The notes: a model not told the origin generated them from the sequence alone. A stretch of 10,331 bases of DNA from Candidatus Omnitrophota bacterium (GCA_023819025.1 JAMWDC010000045.1:1-10331); one strand, 5' to 3'; shown: positions 1 to 6,303, counted from the stretch's first letter. Numbers and translations: made by a program.

Positions 1-45
1 TTTCGTGAAAGCGCAAAAGAGATCGGACAAGACTGGAAAACTGAC

Positions 46-435
46 TCAGGGTTGGCTACTTGCTGACGGGGCCTGTGAATCGGGGTTCGACTTCTCTTCG
101 GAAAGAATCGCGGAAGATGCGTTTAGATTTGTGTCCATGCCAGCCTGGCTCGGAGCCGGGGTTTCGTCTGGAACAAGCTTGTAGACAATTTCTCCAGGTT
201 TCACGAGGCCCAGTTCTTCACGAACCACTTTTTCCAGATAAGTCACATCATTGCGCAAAAGATTTCGTTCTTCGGTCAGGGCACGGATTTTTCGATCGAG
301 ATCCTCCAGTTCCTGCGTTATCTTTTCCTCCTCGATTTTCAATTCCCGATAGCGCGAGAGGACAGGAAAATAAATCCAGAAGAAAAGAATCAGAACAATC
401 ACCGTCACCCAAAGAAAAATAAAGGATCGTGTCAT
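46..435 (-). CDS. ftsB: FtsB/DivIC-type septum formation initiator protein
   Basis: Small bitopic division protein (129 aa). Family knowledge: FtsB/DivIC proteins form a periplasmic coiled-coil complex with FtsL and FtsQ/DivIB that bridges the early and late divisome. Visible in the sequence: a short N-terminus with Arg3, one hydrophobic transmembrane segment at about residues 5-25, then a charged heptad-like coiled coil at about 28-75, then the family hallmark E-E-L-G-L-V-K-P-G-E-I-V-Y near 74-85. The last 40 residues are a Ser/Pro/Ala/Glu-rich, probably disordered tail, longer than in E. coli FtsB (about 103 aa). The ATG start is supported by AGGTGA (445-450) 9 nt upstream. It lies 103 bp downstream of eno on the same strand, an arrangement also seen in other bacteria (eno-ftsB), and probably shares the eno promoter. 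FtsB and DivIC cannot be told apart by sequence alone. Confidence 0.87.
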   Translation of the reverse strand: MTRSFIFLWVTVIVLILFFWIYFPVLSRYRELKIEEEKITQELEDLDRKIRALTEERNLLRNDVTYLEKVVREELGLVKPGEIVYKLVPDETPAPSQAGMDTNLNASSAILSEEKSNPDSQAPSASSQP

Positions 436-459
436 TCGGGTATCTCACCTAAGCATAAG

Positions 460-531
460 ACCCGAGACAACAGACTCAAGACTAAAAAATCTCAGTTCAA
501 TCTCGGGTTTTGTATCAGTCGTCTTAAGTCT
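460..531 (-). other. Interlocking inverted repeats in the eno-ftsB intercistronic gap
   Basis: Two pairs of complementary arms are interleaved. Pair one: 521-531 with 472-482, 11 bp in the minus-strand RNA, including one G-U wobble at 526/477. Pair two: 501-508 with 460-467, ACCCGAGA/TCTCGGGT, 8 perfect bp, extendable by one G-U at 500/468. The order along the transcript is 1-2-1-2, so the stems are either mutually exclusive hairpins or a pseudoknot-like fold. No U-tract follows, so it is not a standard intrinsic terminator. The first arm begins 7 nt after the eno stop codon; the last ends 9 nt before the ftsB Shine-Dalgarno. Confidence 0.4.
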
Positions 532-538
532 TCAAATT

Positions 539-1864
539 CTACCGCCGACTCGCCAGTAGCTTTGGTCCCGCGTAGACTGCACGTTCGCCTAATTGTTCTT
601 CGATCCTCAAGAGTTGATTGTATTTAGCGATGCGGTCCGTACGCGAGGTGGATCCGGTTTTGATCTGGCCTGTCCCTAACGCCACTGAAAGGTCGGCGAT
701 GGTTGTGTCTTCGGTCTCCCCGCTGCGATGGCTTATCACAGTAGTATAGCCATTTTTGTGGGCCAATTTAACAGCTGCAATGGTCTCGGTCAGCGTGCCA
801 ATCTGATTGACCTTGATGAGGATAGAATTTGCGACACCGGTCTGGATCCCATGCTGGAGCCGGCTGGTGTTGGTAACAAACAAATCATCACCCACAAGCT
901 GAATCCTTTTGCCAAGCCGGTCCGTCATGAGTTTCCAGGCATCCCAATCGTCTTCGGCAAGGCCGTCTTCGATGGAGAAAATGGGATAGCGGTCGCAGAG
1001 TCCCGCATAAAACTCCACCATATCCCGTCCGGTCTTCACCGGTTGGACCTCGGCCCGCAGAACGTACTTGCCAGGATTTTTATTTCCTCCGGTCTTATCC
1101 TGCCCGTAAAAACTGGAACTGGCCGGATCCAGTGCAATCCAGACGTCTTCGCCAGGCTTATATCGTGCTTTCTCGATGGCCTCCATGATCACATTGAGCG
1201 CTTCTTCGTTGGATTTCAGATCCGGGGCAAATCCGCCTTCATCGCCGACGGCGGTGGATAAATTTTTACCGTGCAGAATCTTTTTCAGATTGTGAAAAAT
1301 TTCGGCACCCATGCGAAGCGCCTCGGAAAAACAGGAAACCTTAAACGGCATAATCATGAATTCCTGCAGATCCACATTGTTATCTGCATGCACGCCCCCG
1401 TTAATAATATTCATCATCGGCACCGGCAAAAGAGTCGCCTTCCTGCCTCCGAGATATTCATAGAAAGGAAGGCCTTCGGCATTAGCAGCCGCACGCGCTA
1501 CAGCAAGAGAAACGCCGAGGATTGCATTCGCGCCGAATTTGGATTTATTCTCCGTCCCGTCCAACTTTATAAGAAGCCTGTCGATTTCCTTTTGATCAAA
1601 GGGATCTTTCCCAATGACGGCATCCCGAATTTCATGGTTCACATAGCCGACTGCTTTTTGAACGCCTTTACCAAGATACCGGAACTTATCCCCATCACGC
1701 AATTCCACAGCCTCATGCTCACCCGTGGAGGCTCCGCTGGGGACCGCAGCACGGCCTAAAATTCCACTTTTAAGCGTGACATCTACTTCAACGGTCGGAT
1801 TGCCTCGGGAATCGAGAATCTCTCGTGCTCGAACATCTTTGATTTTATGCTTGACGGTGCTCAT
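539..1864 (-). CDS. eno: Enolase (phosphopyruvate hydratase)
   Basis: Cytoplasmic glycolytic and gluconeogenic enzyme interconverting 2-phosphoglycerate and phosphoenolpyruvate; Mg2+-dependent homo-oligomer. Full length at 441 aa (family about 420-435). The N-terminal lid carries A-R-E-I-L-D-S-R-G-N-P-T (13-24) and the mobile S-G-A-S-T loop (43-47). The barrel shows Glu209 of G-D-E-G-G-F, metal ligands Asp246, Glu299 (S-I-E-D-G) and Asp326 (G-D-D-L-F-V-T-N), catalytic Lys351 in I-L-I-K-V-N-Q-I-G-T-L, S-H-R-S-G-E-T (378-384), and Lys402 in I-K-T-G-S. All catalytic residues are present. A small Gly/Asn-rich insertion at about 254-265 lengthens the loop after the first metal ligand, and Pro247 follows Asp246 where many enolases have other residues. 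The ATG start is supported by GAAAGGA (1872-1878) 7 nt upstream and by the family-typical N-terminus. It has its own strong promoter and probably co-transcribes ftsB. Confidence 0.98.
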   Translation of the reverse strand: MSTVKHKIKDVRAREILDSRGNPTVEVDVTLKSGILGRAAVPSGASTGEHEAVELRDGDKFRYLGKGVQKAVGYVNHEIRDAVIGKDPFDQKEIDRLLIKLDGTENKSKFGANAILGVSLAVARAAANAEGLPFYEYLGGRKATLLPVPMMNIINGGVHADNNVDLQEFMIMPFKVSCFSEALRMGAEIFHNLKKILHGKNLSTAVGDEGGFAPDLKSNEEALNVIMEAIEKARYKPGEDVWIALDPASSSFYGQDKTGGNKNPGKYVLRAEVQPVKTGRDMVEFYAGLCDRYPIFSIEDGLAEDDWDAWKLMTDRLGKRIQLVGDDLFVTNTSRLQHGIQTGVANSILIKVNQIGTLTETIAAVKLAHKNGYTTVISHRSGETEDTTIADLSVALGTGQIKTGSTSRTDRIAKYNQLLRIEEQLGERAVYAGPKLLASRR

Positions 1865-1871
1865 CGATAGG

Positions 1872-1878
1872 TCCTTTC
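1872..1878 (-). promoter_or_regulatory. Ribosome binding site of eno
   Basis: GAAAGGA on the minus strand, 7 nt before the ATG at 1862-1864. It confirms the enolase start codon. Confidence 0.75.
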
Positions 1879-1923
1879 TTTAAACGAATTTTTGTAACAC
1901 TAATTTTTTAAATAGGTTTGGGC

Positions 1924-1952
1924 ATTATAGAAAAAGGCCGAAGGGTTGTCTA
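1924..1952 (-). promoter_or_regulatory. Sigma70-type promoter of eno
   Basis: On the minus strand, -35 TAGACA (1947-1952; 5 of 6 consensus) and -10 TATAAT (1924-1929; 6 of 6), separated by exactly 17 bp. The expected transcription start near 1917 gives a leader of about 53 nt containing the eno Shine-Dalgarno. The -35 begins 10 bp after the purN stop codon, so eno can be transcribed independently of purN. Confidence 0.78.
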
Positions 1953-1961
1953 GAATGCGCT

Positions 1962-2555
1962 TTATTTTAACGGAAATTTTGCCTTCCCGGAAATGACCAA
2001 ACGGAGGGCTTCCGGATAGAGTTCATACTCCACGGCGTGGATTTTAGCTTCAAGAGATTCCAGGGTGTCCTGTGGATCAATGGGCACTTTGCGCTGTAGA
2101 ATGATCGGTCCTGTATCCACGCCTTCATCCACGAAATGGACCGTAACCCCGGTCTCTTTCACCTTGGCCTCAAAGGCATCCCGGATCGCGTGTGCGCCGC
2201 GGAAATCGGGCAGGTAAGCAGGATGGATATTGATGATACGGCCCCGGTAACGCTTCACAAAATCTGGGCTGAGAATCTTCATAAATCCCGCGAGGGCAAT
2301 GAGATCGATTTGGGATGCCTCAAGATGCCGAATGATGGCGTTTTCAAACTCCGGTTTGCTCAAAAAATTTTTCCGTTCCACGATCCGAACCGGAACCCGT
2401 AATCTTTCGGCCTTGGAAATCGCACCGGCCTGTGGATTGTCTGAGATCACCAACACGGGTTCAGCTCCGAAGATCTGACCGGCTTGAATCCGTCGGATAA
2501 GGTTCTCCATATTGGTTCCGTTGCCAGAAACGAAAATCGCCAACCGTTTATTCAA
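1962..2555 (-). CDS. purN: Phosphoribosylglycinamide formyltransferase (GART), PurN type
   Basis: Third step of de novo purine synthesis: transfers formyl from 10-formyl-tetrahydrofolate to glycinamide ribonucleotide; cytoplasmic. At 197 aa it matches the family (about 190-215). Visible motifs: phosphate-binding S-G-N-G-T-N (10-15), L-A-G-F-M-K-I-L-S-P (88-97), the catalytic pair Asn109 and His111 in I-I-N-I-H-P, L-P-D-F-R-G-A-H-A (115-123), and Asp147 in E-G-V-D-T-G-P-I-I. The triad Asn/His/Asp is intact. The start is TTG (2553-2555), overlapping the rsmI stop as TTGA. It is supported by GAAGGAG (2564-2570) 8 nt upstream and by alignment with the usual N-terminus; no in-frame ATG fits. The 4-bp overlap suggests translational coupling to rsmI, although the functions are unrelated. 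Confidence 0.95.
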   Translation of the reverse strand: MNKRLAIFVSGNGTNMENLIRRIQAGQIFGAEPVLVISDNPQAGAISKAERLRVPVRIVERKNFLSKPEFENAIIRHLEASQIDLIALAGFMKILSPDFVKRYRGRIINIHPAYLPDFRGAHAIRDAFEAKVKETGVTVHFVDEGVDTGPIILQRKVPIDPQDTLESLEAKIHAVEYELYPEALRLVISGKAKFPLK

Positions 2556-3253
2556 TGCAGTGTCTCCTTCCTGCCTTTTCCGGCAACAAGGATCACCATT
2601 TCTCCGAGGATTTTCCTTATTGAAAATTTTTCAATGATCTCGGATAAATAACCGCGGACGATTTCCTCGAATTTTTTCGTCAGCTCACGGGCCACGCAGG
2701 CCTCCCGATCTCCGAACGTCTCCTTCATGTCCTCCAACGTCCGAATCAGGCGAAAAGGTGACTCATAAAAGATCAATGTCTCCCGGTAATCTTTGATTTC
2801 CGAAAGCGCCTTTCGGCGGGCGGCCGATTTCTGGGGAAGAAAACCAAAAAATGAGAACCGGTCCACCGCAAGACCGCTCAAAACAAGTGCCGTCAGCAGT
2901 GCTGACGGACCGGGCAGGGCCTCGACCCGGATCCCACGGCGAATCACTTCGCGGACAAGCTCAAACCCGGGATCCGAAATGAGCGGAACGCCGCTATCCG
3001 AAACAAGTGCCACGCTTTTCCCTTGCCCAAGCTCTTCCAAAATCTGGCGAAGGCGCCCGGGGCCCGAATGTTCGTGAAATGACACAAGGGACGGAACCGT
3101 TCCGTCTTTTCGCCTCACTCGGTAATGATTCAATAATTTCTGAGTCCGGCGCGTATCTTCACAGACAATCGTATCTGCCTCCCCAAGCAGATCGAGGGCC
3201 CGATGTGTAATATCGCCCAAATTGCCAATGGGTGTCGCGACAAGATAGAGCAT
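2552..3253 (-). CDS. rsmI: 16S rRNA (cytidine1402-2'-O)-methyltransferase RsmI
   Basis: SAM-dependent methyltransferase of the tetrapyrrole (CobA/CbiF-like) fold that methylates the 2'-OH of C1402 in the 30S decoding centre. Visible motifs in order: L-Y-L-V-A-T-P-I-G-N-L-G-D-I-T (2-16), C-E-D-T-R-R-T-Q-K-L-L (31-41), S-D-S-G-V-P-L-I-S-D-P-G (85-96; usual form S-D-A-G-T-P), P-G-P-S-A (114-118), F-F-G-F-L-P (135-140), F-Y-E-S-P-F-R (162-168) and A-R-E-L-T-K-K-F-E-E (188-197). At 233 aa it is shorter than E. coli RsmI (about 286); it ends just after the final fold strand G-E-M-V-I-L-V and lacks the C-terminal helical domain, as in many non-proteobacterial homologues. The ATG start is fixed by the conserved N-terminus, but I see no Shine-Dalgarno upstream. 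Its last 4 bp overlap purN. Confidence 0.95.
   Translation of the reverse strand: MLYLVATPIGNLGDITHRALDLLGEADTIVCEDTRRTQKLLNHYRVRRKDGTVPSLVSFHEHSGPGRLRQILEELGQGKSVALVSDSGVPLISDPGFELVREVIRRGIRVEALPGPSALLTALVLSGLAVDRFSFFGFLPQKSAARRKALSEIKDYRETLIFYESPFRLIRTLEDMKETFGDREACVARELTKKFEEIVRGYLSEIIEKFSIRKILGEMVILVAGKGRKETLH
2564..2570 (-). promoter_or_regulatory. Ribosome binding site deciding the TTG start of purN
   Basis: GAAGGAG on the minus strand, inside the 3' end of rsmI, 8 nt upstream of the TTG at 2553-2555. It is the strongest translated Shine-Dalgarno in the window and is the main reason to accept the non-ATG start. Confidence 0.75.
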
Positions 3254-3265
3254 AACCCAAAGTTT

Positions 3266-3451
3266 AAAGGTTCAAGAGTGCAAAAGTTAAGCTGGAAAAA
3301 CTGAAAACCAAAAAGATTAAAGGTAAAGTCAACCGCCGGGCATGACAAAATTACATTCCATCTCAAAAAACTTCCGGTTGGTTTTTTAAATATCGATGCG
3401 CTTCTCGATGCTTGAACCTTTTTGACTTTTCAACCTTTGAATCTTTTAACT
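3266..3451. repeat. Inverted pair of degenerate A-rich octamer-like repeats between the polyprenyl synthase gene and rsmI
   Basis: The 202-bp gap holds two purine-rich blocks in opposite orientation. AAAGGTTCAAG (3266-3276) is the exact inverse of 3411-3421. The segment 3311-3332 is an imperfect inverse of 3422-3447. Read from the minus strand, the second block is a run of 8-9 bp units resembling TTCAAAGG, TTGAAAAG and TCAAAAAGG; the first block on the plus strand has similar units (TTTAAAGG, TTCAAGAG, TGCAAAAG). No open frame crosses the gap convincingly. It could be a decayed mobile or palindromic element, or a large cruciform or terminator; the sequence does not decide. Confidence 0.55.
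3365..3387. terminator. Possible bidirectional AT-rich terminator after the polyprenyl synthase gene
   Basis: AAAAAAC (3365-3371) and GTTTTTT (3381-3387) form a 7-bp inverted repeat around a 9-nt loop containing CCGG, with A- and T-tracts on both sides. It lies 69 bp past the polyprenyl synthase stop codon. The stem is nearly all A-T, so it would be weak as an intrinsic terminator. Confidence 0.3.
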
Positions 3452-3455
3452 GGAT

Positions 3456-4451
3456 TCACCGGTTTCTTTCCAAAATATAATCCACGAGCCGCCCCAGACT
3501 GCACCGCGCGGGCGACTCATTAAAAATTCCGAGTTCGGAACGGGCAAGGGCCGAAAATTCCGCGGCCTTCTCGAGAGAGTACTCGATCGTACGGTATCCG
3601 CGGATCATCCTGAGGAGCCTTTGAAATTCACCGCCGGACATGCCGGATTTGAACATCCCCGCAATTTCGTTTTTGTCGGATGGTTCCGCCACCTGGATCA
3701 GCCGGATCACCGGAAGCGTAACCACCCCGGCCGAACAATCGGCCCCCAGGGTTTTGCCGAACTCGTGTTCGTTGCCCGTAAAATCCAGACAGTCGTCCAC
3801 AATCTGGAAGGCCTTTCCGAAATTCTTTCCGAACCGCACCAGGGCCGCTTCCTCGGTTTCGGACACGCCGGCCAAGATCCCGCCGACCGTCACTGCGCAG
3901 GCAAGAAGAGAAGCCGTCTTCTTTTCGATAATTTCAAAATAGCCGTCCTCCTCTAAATCAAAATTGTACTTTTCCTTCAATTCGCGGATCTCACCGTCGC
4001 AGACCATGCCTCCGGTCTTAAGAAACAGATCAAAAATTTTGTGATCCCCGTTACGGAAGACCGCGCCCATCGCCTTGTCGTGAAGATAATCCCCCACAAG
4101 CACTGCGACATCTGGCCCCCATTTAACATGGATGGTGGGAATATGACGCCTCAGATACGCGGAATCCACAATGTCATCATGAATCAGAGTCGCCGCGTGG
4201 AAGATTTCCAGGGATGCGGCCAAGTCAATCAGCCGGCTCTCCTGGCGCGGATCCGTGATATCCTTCAACCCCGCCCCGAGACACGCAAGCGCCGGCCTCA
4301 ATAATTTGCCGCGCGTTGAAAAGAAATATCGGATCACATCCCGGGCGAGTTCGTTGGGAGACGAGAGGATCTCGGCAATCCTCTGTGAAACATGACCAAG
4401 TCGGGATTCAATCGGGGTATAAATTTCTTCGAGGGTCAGGGCTGTTTCCAT
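3456..4451 (-). CDS. Polyprenyl (long-chain isoprenyl) diphosphate synthase
   Basis: All-helical trans-isoprenyl diphosphate synthase adding isopentenyl diphosphate units to an allylic primer, most likely making the side chain of a respiratory quinone. At 331 aa it has family length. Visible: G-K-L-L-R-P (48-53) for substrate binding, first aspartate-rich motif D-D-I-V-D (92-96) followed by R-R at 101-102, L-V-G-D-Y-L (118-123), second motif D-D-C-L-D (219-223) in F-Q-I-V-D-D, then G-K-T-L-G-A-D and T-L-P. A small residue (Ala87) five positions before the first motif fits long-chain rather than C15/C20 products (inference). Val243 sits where farnesyl synthases have Lys; heptaprenyl synthase types often vary here too. 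Chain length cannot be set, so ispB or hepT is not assigned. The ATG lies only 11 nt after its -10 box and has no Shine-Dalgarno; an in-frame stop just upstream rules out an earlier start. Confidence 0.93.
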   Translation of the reverse strand: METALTLEEIYTPIESRLGHVSQRIAEILSSPNELARDVIRYFFSTRGKLLRPALACLGAGLKDITDPRQESRLIDLAASLEIFHAATLIHDDIVDSAYLRRHIPTIHVKWGPDVAVLVGDYLHDKAMGAVFRNGDHKIFDLFLKTGGMVCDGEIRELKEKYNFDLEEDGYFEIIEKKTASLLACAVTVGGILAGVSETEEAALVRFGKNFGKAFQIVDDCLDFTGNEHEFGKTLGADCSAGVVTLPVIRLIQVAEPSDKNEIAGMFKSGMSGGEFQRLLRMIRGYRTIEYSLEKAAEFSALARSELGIFNESPARCSLGRLVDYILERNR

Positions 4452-4462
4452 AGGGAGGTCGC

Positions 4463-4491
4463 ATTATAGCAAGGATAAATAGCAGGGGCAA
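4463..4491 (-). promoter_or_regulatory. Sigma70-type promoter of the polyprenyl synthase gene, giving a near-leaderless mRNA
   Basis: On the minus strand, -35 TTGCCC (4486-4491; 4 of 6) and -10 TATAAT (4463-4468; 6 of 6) with a 17-bp spacer. The ATG is at 4449-4451, so transcription starting about 4-7 nt after the -10 box leaves a leader of roughly 4-8 nt and no room for a Shine-Dalgarno. Confidence 0.72.
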
Positions 4492-4504
4492 TTCATGAAT
4501 TCCC
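4485..4504. promoter_or_regulatory. Palindrome overlapping the polyprenyl synthase -35 box
   Basis: AATTCATGAATT (4490-4501) is a perfect 12-bp palindrome flanked by GGGG-C on the left and CCC on the right. It covers the -35 hexamer (4486-4491), a typical position for a repressor operator. It could also be chance or part of an rlmH 3' hairpin, but no U-tract follows. Confidence 0.35.
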
Positions 4505-4524
4505 ATCAATCCTAAGAAATAAAT

Positions 4525-5013
4525 TCACCCTTTACGATTCTTTCCGGACGCCCCATCATGACCGTTGTGATAAGGAAATCTGCGGAGGATCGTCCATGCG
4601 CGATAGATTTGTTCGGAGGCCACCACAGCGGCTAACTCATGCGGAAGGGTTAATTTTCCGAAACTCCACTTCAGATCCGGATGGAGCCGTTCGATGTCCT
4701 GACCGGAAAAACCATCCGGACCTCCAACCACGATCTGTAGGACACGAACTCCGGAATGAAGCACCGTTTTTAAAGCCGCTGCCAATTCCTGGGAATCCAG
4801 CTCCAAGGCCCCATGCGATCGTTCGCAAAGCCACACTTTGACTGCCGGTTTCCGAGCACATTTATCGAACCTAAAGGTTGTCGCCTCACAGGATACGAAT
4901 TTCGAAATTCTTCCGAGGTATTCGCAAAACAAACGATAGCAGGCTTCAAATTTGAAGTCTCTGGGCTTTGGGTTCCCCGATCGGATCCAGGCAAGGCTGA
5001 ATTGAATTTCCAT
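4525..5013 (-). CDS. rlmH: RlmH-type 23S rRNA (pseudouridine1915-N3)-methyltransferase
   Basis: SPOUT-class SAM-dependent methyltransferase acting on pseudouridine 1915 in helix 69 of the 70S ribosome; works as a dimer. The C-terminal half is diagnostic: V-V-G-G-P-D-G-F-S (95-103), W-S-F-G-K-L-T-L-P-H-E-L (116-127) and E-Q-I-Y-R-A-W-T-I-L-R-R-F-P-Y-H (134-149), all forming the trefoil-knot cofactor site. The N-terminal half is divergent: the linker before the knot is shorter than usual, and the usual L-D-x-x-G-K segment reads L-C-E-R-S-H-G (62-68). A basic Gly/Lys-rich tail of about 13 residues extends past the usual end at P-Y-H. Total 162 aa against about 155-160. It starts 8 nt after the DUF6941-like gene ends, with no good Shine-Dalgarno, so translation is probably coupled to that gene. 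Confidence 0.9.
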   Translation of the reverse strand: MEIQFSLAWIRSGNPKPRDFKFEACYRLFCEYLGRISKFVSCEATTFRFDKCARKPAVKVWLCERSHGALELDSQELAAALKTVLHSGVRVLQIVVGGPDGFSGQDIERLHPDLKWSFGKLTLPHELAAVVASEQIYRAWTILRRFPYHNGHDGASGKNRKG

Positions 5014-5021
5014 GACGAAGG

Positions 5022-5459
5022 TTACGCGTCTTCTTTGAACCGCGGCAGTCCTTCGGGAGGTTTTTTTTCCGATTCGATCAACGTGAACGTCTTTGTCCCG
5101 AAGACTTCCTCATTGGCCGAAATCCTGAATTCATATTTCCCCACGCTCTTAAACACAAGCCCTTTGAGATTGAAGACCAGTTCGTAGGAGCGCAATTTTT
5201 CAGAAATATTGAGCGGGGCCGTGGTTCCCTTCCCGATCACTTCGTTGGTCTTTAAATCCACAAGCTCCAGTTTGAACACATACTGACCGATTGCGCCTGT
5301 GAATTTAACATAGACGCTTAACGCATCGTGCCGGAATGGAACTTTGGTCGTGGTAATTTCCTCAAAGATGCCGATCAAACTTTTTTTATTGGTCCCAACT
5401 TCGGTAATAATGCTATCACAGATTAACATTGCTTCTTTACTGGGCCGGACGGTATTCAT
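5022..5459 (-). CDS. DUF6941-like small protein of unknown function
   Basis: A 145-aa soluble protein with no signal peptide or membrane segment. It resembles the uncharacterised DUF6941 group from memory: an N-terminal A-M-L-I-C-D-S-I-I (10-18), then T-N-K-K-S-L-I-G-I-F-E-E-I (24-36), alternating hydrophobic and polar strands, and a closing G-K-Y-E-F-R-I (118-124). The pattern predicts a compact beta-sandwich, perhaps immunoglobulin-like (inference). No catalytic motif is visible; the only Cys is near residue 14. The tail is charged (E-S-E-K-K-P-P-E). The ATG is supported by AAAGGA, 8 nt upstream. It sits 18 nt after thiD and 8 nt before rlmH, so it is translated within a tight three-gene unit. 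The role is unknown; context alone does not tie it to thiamine or to ribosome modification. Confidence 0.8.
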   Translation of the reverse strand: MNTVRPSKEAMLICDSIITEVGTNKKSLIGIFEEITTTKVPFRHDALSVYVKFTGAIGQYVFKLELVDLKTNEVIGKGTTAPLNISEKLRSYELVFNLKGLVFKSVGKYEFRISANEEVFGTKTFTLIESEKKPPEGLPRFKEDA

Positions 5460-5477
5460 AGGATGGATCCTTTGGTG

Positions 5478-6257
5478 TTATACCCGCGCCTGGTGATTGA
5501 CTGGACCTATGCCGTGTCCCAAGCAGGGTGCTGTTCGAATGGCACAGGTGACAAATTTTTTCGCAACCTTAACAGCTTCCATAAGCCCCCTGCCCTTCGC
5601 AAGTTCGGCCGTGATCGCCGCGGAAAAAGTACAACCCGTCCCGTGGGTGCGGGACGTCTCGATACGGGCTTCGGAATAAGTATAAAACTGATTCTCAAAA
5701 TACAGAAGATCCGTTGCCTTCTTTGGGCGGTGTCCGCCCTTAATCAGGACGGCCTTCGGACCGAATCCTGCAATGACACGAGCCGCTTCTTTGATAGACT
5801 CTTCATCTTCTAGCGTTTGTCCAGACAGAACCGCCGCTTCGTGGATATTCGGCGTGACAAGATAGGCGTACGGAAGCAACCGGCGCTTAAACGCATCGAG
5901 GGCCTTAGGGTCGAGAAGCAGTTTGCCGTGTTTGCTCGTCATGACTGGATCCACCACTAAAGGGAAGGAAAATCCCGAGACTTTTTGGGCCAGGGCCTCA
6001 ATAATCCCCAGCGATCCCAACGCCCCGGTCTTGGTGGCCTGAGGCGGGATATCCTCCAGAACCGCATCCAGTTGACGCATGACGAGCTCCGGATCGAGCG
6101 GTTCAACCCTGTCCACTCTTTGGGTGTTTTGAACCGTCAGAAGAGTAATCACGCTCATCCCGTAAACGCCCATTTGGTGGAAGGTCTTCAAATCCGCCTG
6201 GATCCCCGCGCCTCCGGACGGATCGGATCCCGCGATGGTCAATGCTACGGATATCAT
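5478..6257 (-). CDS. thiD: Hydroxymethylpyrimidine / phosphomethylpyrimidine kinase
   Basis: Ribokinase-fold enzyme phosphorylating 4-amino-5-hydroxymethyl-2-methylpyrimidine twice to HMP-PP for thiamine synthesis; cytoplasmic. At 259 aa it matches stand-alone ThiD (about 260-270). Visible: A-L-T-I-A-G-S-D-P-S-G-G-A-G-I-Q-A-D (5-22), G-V-Y-G-M-S-V-I-T (30-38), V-V-D-P-V-M (101-106), T-P-N-I-H-E-A (135-141), I-K-G-G-H (172-176) and the anion-hole/catalytic T-H-G-T-G-C-T (204-210) with Cys209. No ThiE or ThiM fusion is present and no other thiamine gene lies in the window. No TPP riboswitch can fit: the -10 box is only 17 nt from the ATG. It heads the unit thiD-DUF6941-rlmH and is divergent from the lipoprotein gene, with which it shares an inverted-repeat operator candidate. 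Confidence 0.96.
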   Translation of the reverse strand: MISVALTIAGSDPSGGAGIQADLKTFHQMGVYGMSVITLLTVQNTQRVDRVEPLDPELVMRQLDAVLEDIPPQATKTGALGSLGIIEALAQKVSGFSFPLVVDPVMTSKHGKLLLDPKALDAFKRRLLPYAYLVTPNIHEAAVLSGQTLEDEESIKEAARVIAGFGPKAVLIKGGHRPKKATDLLYFENQFYTYSEARIETSRTHGTGCTFSAAITAELAKGRGLMEAVKVAKKFVTCAIRTAPCLGHGIGPVNHQARV

Positions 6258-6274
6258 GGCAGTTTTCCGTTACC

Positions 6275-6303
6275 ATTATACGCACAAATCAAAACCCGGT
6301 ACA
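6275..6303 (-). promoter_or_regulatory. Promoter of thiD
   Basis: On the minus strand, a perfect TATAAT (6275-6280) with a weak -35 TGTACC (6298-6303; 3 of 6) at 17-bp spacing. Transcription near 6268 leaves a leader of about 11 nt before the ATG at 6255-6257, with no convincing Shine-Dalgarno. The poor -35 suggests help from an activator or simply low strength. Confidence 0.6.

Noticed and set aside
1..66. Open plus-strand frame from the left edge ending at a TGA at 64-66
   Set aside because: It runs 19 bp into the 3' end of ftsB and is too short to judge; the first 45 bases show no recognisable feature.
60..422. Plus-strand open frame of 120 codons opposite ftsB
   Set aside because: Antisense to a gene with clear FtsB/DivIC features; the translation is low in hydrophobic patterning and shows no domain.
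458..509. tRNA-like impression (GTTCAATC within a dyad)
   Set aside because: No acceptor, D or anticodon arms can be laid out around it; the arms fit the interleaved stems better.
728..1759. Plus-strand open frames opposite eno
   Set aside because: Shadow frames of a strongly conserved enolase; no RBS or family pattern.
3130..3366. Minus-strand 78-codon frame across the rsmI 5' end and the repeat gap
   Set aside because: Overlaps the conserved rsmI N-terminus in another frame and runs through A-rich repeats; composition explains the openness.
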